This document shows, in pieces, positions 20,930-22,887 of a stretch of 22,887 nucleotides of DNA; positions within the stretch are counted from its first letter, which is position 1; each line of letters opens with the position of its first letter. The position numbers and the translations under genes were made by a program. Below the pieces are notes generated by a model. It searched no databases. It had not been told where the DNA came from and saw nothing but the letters and a program-made list of their open reading frames with translations. The DNA is from JBMNQS01 sp050944255 (GTDB lineage: Bacteria > Bacillota > Clostridia > Christensenellales > Maliibacteriaceae): the NCBI GenBank assembly GCA_050944255.1, contig JBMNQS010000033.1, forward strand, positions 1-22,887. Direction: 5' to 3'.

Positions 20930-21538
20930 ATGAGTTATTGCAGCCAATGCGGGCAGTTTTTGACGCAGGAGACCCAATTTTGCGGAAATTGCGGCACTCA
21001 GGTCAGCGCTTCGGAGCCGGAACCCTCTTGGAGTGCACCCGTATCGGAGGATGACGCGCCGGAATCCGCCGCCGGCCACAGCAAGGCTTTCAAGCGCGCC
21101 GCCGCGCAGCTTCAGGACAAGGAGCGCGCGCTCCGCAACGCCTACGGCAGCGGCTTATCCTCGGCAATCGAACCTATTTCCGCAACAGATTCTCCGGCAG
21201 ATTCCCCCGCATCCTCTTCGGCGGATTCCCCGCATATTGTGCCGCCTGCCTTTTCGCCGTCCCCGCAGCGGACCTACGGCAAACGAAACTCTCCCCATCC
21301 GGACAGCTACGTGCAGTCGATGCCTACGTCCAACGGGATGCTGGTAGGCATCGTCTTATCGCTGCTGTGCTGTCAGCCGCTGGCGCTGATCTTAATCCTG
21401 TCTCACAAATGCAACTGGTCCATGGAAGTTAAAAGCACGCTGGGCATCGCGCTGGGGATACTGTGTGTCCCTTTGATTATAAGCCTGCTCATTTCATGCG
21501 TCAGCATGATAGGGGGCTTTATTCCCTATCTTCCTTAA
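20930..21538 (+). CDS. Zinc-ribbon membrane protein
   Basis: The 202-residue protein begins with a zinc ribbon (Cys4, Cys7, Cys18, Cys21). A charged segment (about 48-72) and a Ser/Pro/Ala/Asp-rich flexible linker (about 72-130) follow. Two membrane helices (about 136-157 and 167-195) close it. The start is fixed by AGGGAGG five bases before the ATG; the frame is open 33 codons further upstream without such a site. The domain order is that of the proteins at 3080-3571 and 3627-4469, but the membrane part differs and lacks the SGLGFSIT motif. A smaller zinc-ribbon gene follows 53 bases downstream. Function unknown. Confidence 0.8.
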   Translation: MSYCSQCGQFLTQETQFCGNCGTQVSASEPEPSWSAPVSEDDAPESAAGHSKAFKRAAAQLQDKERALRNAYGSGLSSAIEPISATDSPADSPASSSADSPHIVPPAFSPSPQRTYGKRNSPHPDSYVQSMPTSNGMLVGIVLSLLCCQPLALILILSHKCNWSMEVKSTLGIALGILCVPLIISLLISCVSMIGGFIPYLP

Positions 21539-21591
21539 GCAGCCGGAAGGCCGGCAGAGAAACCCTTTCGTCCTTATGAGGAGGCCACGCC

Positions 21592-21855
21592 ATGCACTGC
21601 AGCCGGTGCGGACAAATCATGCAAGATACCCAGAGCTACTGCCACCGCTGCGGCTATAAACTAGCGGACAGTCCGTTTGCCGTGCCCAAGAATCCGCCTG
21701 CCGCCTACATTCCCGGCGGCCTGTACAGCCCGGGTTCTCCCTACGCCATAGATGCTCCGCATGCGGCCGGCCGGCCGCCGTCAAAAAAGATGCCCCCGCC
21801 CCCAAGCCATGGGAAGACCGGGTGCTGGTGGGTCTGTGCATCCTTACGGCGGTGA
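21592..21855 (+). CDS. Small zinc-ribbon protein, with a likely -1 frame continuation into a membrane helix
   Basis: The zero frame encodes 87 residues, a zinc ribbon (Cys3, Cys6, Cys17, Cys20) and a Pro-rich linker, ending in an unconvincing tail. At 21783-21789 the zero frame reads A-AAA-AAG, a classic -1 slippery heptamer. In the -1 frame the next 30 codons (21789 to the stop at 21879-21881) encode DAPAPKPWEDR followed by a hydrophobic helix, VLVGLCILTAVSFILLLFV. The fused 96-residue product would be a zinc ribbon tethered to the membrane, like its three relatives in this window. Either frameshifting is programmed, or the gene carries a one-base indel or sequencing error. GAGGAGG precedes the start. 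Confidence 0.7.
   Translation: MHCSRCGQIMQDTQSYCHRCGYKLADSPFAVPKNPPAAYIPGGLYSPGSPYAIDAPHAAGRPPSKKMPPPPSHGKTGCWWVCASLRR
21783..21789 (+). promoter_or_regulatory. Candidate -1 ribosomal frameshift site
   Basis: The heptamer A-AAA-AAG lies exactly in the zero frame (TCA AAA AAG), the arrangement used in dnaX frameshifting. Downstream, C-runs and G-runs (CCCCC at 21793-21797 and 21799-21803, GGG at 21811-21813 and 21820-21822) could pair as a stimulating stem. No Shine-Dalgarno-like stimulator is seen at the usual upstream distance. Confidence 0.5.
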
Positions 21856-21890
21856 GTTTCATTCTGCTTTTATTTGTTTAAAAGCCTGTC

Positions 21891-21922
21891 AAAAGAGCAC
21901 GGGACAATCCGTGCTCCTTTTT
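21891..21922. terminator. Bidirectional intrinsic terminator between convergent genes
   Basis: GAGCACGG (21895-21902) pairs with CCGTGCTC (21909-21916), with four A before and CTTTTTG after. It serves the zinc-ribbon unit on the plus strand and probably the gene ending at 21931 on the minus strand. Confidence 0.85.
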
Positions 21923-21930
21923 GTCTCTTG

Positions 21931-22845
21931 TCAATGATTTTTAAGGTAGCTGCGTATATTCGCCAACACCTTGCCGGTCAGCCGGTCGAAGCACTGTTTG
22001 GACCGTCCCGCCGACTGCTTCACGCAGTGCACGTTTTCATAGCGCATCAGCGTATCATCCCCCAGCGCCATCTGGGTATCGGCGAACAGATAATTATCGC
22101 CGCCCTCCAGCCAGCGCCGCACCACGTCCAGGTCATAGGACGGAGAAAGCCCGGTATTCATCAATATCTTGTGATGACCCAGCGTCTCAAACTGCCGGTC
22201 GTAGAGCAGCATCACGTTCTTGTTCAGGCATGTCACCACGCACTTCGCCCAGGAAAGAAGCCCTTCCAGCGGCATATAGGCATACCCCTCGTCTTCCAGC
22301 GCCGGCTTTCTCGTGCGGCTGTAGTAACGCACATCCGCGCCCACGGCCTTCAAATACCTGCCCACCAACTGCCCGCTTACGCCAAAGCCGATAATCCCCA
22401 CCTTAAAGCCGGTCAGCTCCAGCGGCAGCTGTTCAAAGCGCTTCATGCCGAATCCGTGCAGCAGGGCAATGAGCTGCCACAGCACATATTCCCCCACACC
22501 CTCGTCGCCGTAGTCCCGGATGCCGGTGACCACAATGCCGTTCTTTTCGGCATAGCGGATGTCCACATTGGCGCTTTCCGGCCCGTAAAGGCTGCAGCAC
22601 ATCCCCACATAGCGCAGATTCTCGCACTGCCGCAGCACACTACCGGGCAGCGTGCTGGTGTAGCTGATCAATACCGCGTCGGCGTCTTGGATGCGCCGCA
22701 GCATCTGTGCGTCGTCCTTCGGCGAGTCCTCGTACCAGATGATCTCCCTGGCAAAACCGGCTATATCCTCCTGTCCCTTACCGGTCAGGCCCACCGGCTC
22801 CACCGCCACTATTTTCCTGAATTTTTTCATTGTATCGATACCCAA
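21931..22845 (-). CDS. D-isomer-specific 2-hydroxyacid dehydrogenase-like protein with altered active site
   Basis: The 304-residue protein has the two-domain fold of the family. The NAD-binding motif GFGVSG is at residues 153-158, preceded by TGFKVGII and followed by a helix and an arginine-rich strand end (YYSRTRK). The residues that normally catalyse are not where expected. The NTxRG block reads NTGLSPSYD (Leu233 in place of Arg), the acidic DVFxxEP block reads DTQMALGDD, and the C-terminal TPHxA histidine block reads KQSAGRS. It may bind NAD and a ligand without normal turnover, or use other residues. I use the TTG at 22845, three bases after AGGTGA; the ATG five codons later lies too far from it. 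Confidence 0.75.
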   Translation of the reverse strand: MGIDTMKKFRKIVAVEPVGLTGKGQEDIAGFAREIIWYEDSPKDDAQMLRRIQDADAVLISYTSTLPGSVLRQCENLRYVGMCCSLYGPESANVDIRYAEKNGIVVTGIRDYGDEGVGEYVLWQLIALLHGFGMKRFEQLPLELTGFKVGIIGFGVSGQLVGRYLKAVGADVRYYSRTRKPALEDEGYAYMPLEGLLSWAKCVVTCLNKNVMLLYDRQFETLGHHKILMNTGLSPSYDLDVVRRWLEGGDNYLFADTQMALGDDTLMRYENVHCVKQSAGRSKQCFDRLTGKVLANIRSYLKNH

Positions 22846-22887
22846 TTGTCACCTTCCCGGCTGAATTTGAGATATGACCTTACAGGC

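Overview
The window looks like chromosomal DNA of a fairly GC-rich, low-copy-repeat Firmicute, most likely a member of the Clostridia. The grounds are strong GGAGG-type ribosome binding sites on nearly every gene, consensus sigma-A promoters, many intrinsic terminators, TTG and GTG starts, and a Firmicute gene set: type III pantothenate kinase, an ECF S component, an OpuC-type betaine transporter with fused permease and binding protein, SfsA, a YgiQ radical-SAM protein and DUF362 ferredoxin-like proteins. The genus cannot be told from the sequence alone. I saw no rRNA, tRNA or CRISPR array.

Layout. At the left edge (1 to about 225) lies the truncated left end of an IS200/IS605-family insertion sequence, with the first 30 codons of its transposase on the minus strand. 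From 275 to 12108 almost everything is on the minus strand: a class I aminotransferase with its own promoter and a possible operator; a DUF2752/aromatic-acid-exporter-like membrane pair; two tandem zinc-ribbon membrane proteins; a DUF362 [4Fe-4S] protein; a three-gene unit of Lrp regulator, second aminotransferase and rhomboid protease; a cupin; and an ECF S component, coaX, homoserine dehydrogenase operon with 4-bp overlaps. Around 12215 to 12905 a plus-strand unit starts with a strong promoter and a structured, terminator-ended leader, followed by yjbQ. Then come an SDR oxidoreductase, a small HEAT-like protein and sfsA on the minus strand, and a plus-strand betaine/choline-type ABC transporter operon (15620 to 18348). 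The right part holds a small heavy-metal-binding protein and a YgiQ protein (minus), two more zinc-ribbon membrane proteins (plus) and a divergent 2-hydroxyacid-dehydrogenase-like gene (minus).

The most unusual signal is a pair of about 200-bp, roughly 89% identical, non-coding, hairpin-rich elements at 8396-8594 and 18398-18599, in opposite orientation. Each has imperfect terminal inverted repeats and is flanked on both sides by a 22-25 bp copy of the local transcription-terminator hairpin. The hairpin differs between the two loci, so it is a target duplication rather than part of the element. This looks like a small mobile element that inserts at terminator hairpins; I do not recognise it as a named family. 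Other points worth attention are the candidate structured RNA or attenuator before yjbQ, an in-frame A AAA AAG slippery heptamer that would join a zinc ribbon to a membrane helix in the -1 frame, a hydroxyacid-dehydrogenase homologue lacking the usual catalytic residues, and several promoter-embedded repeats that look like operators.
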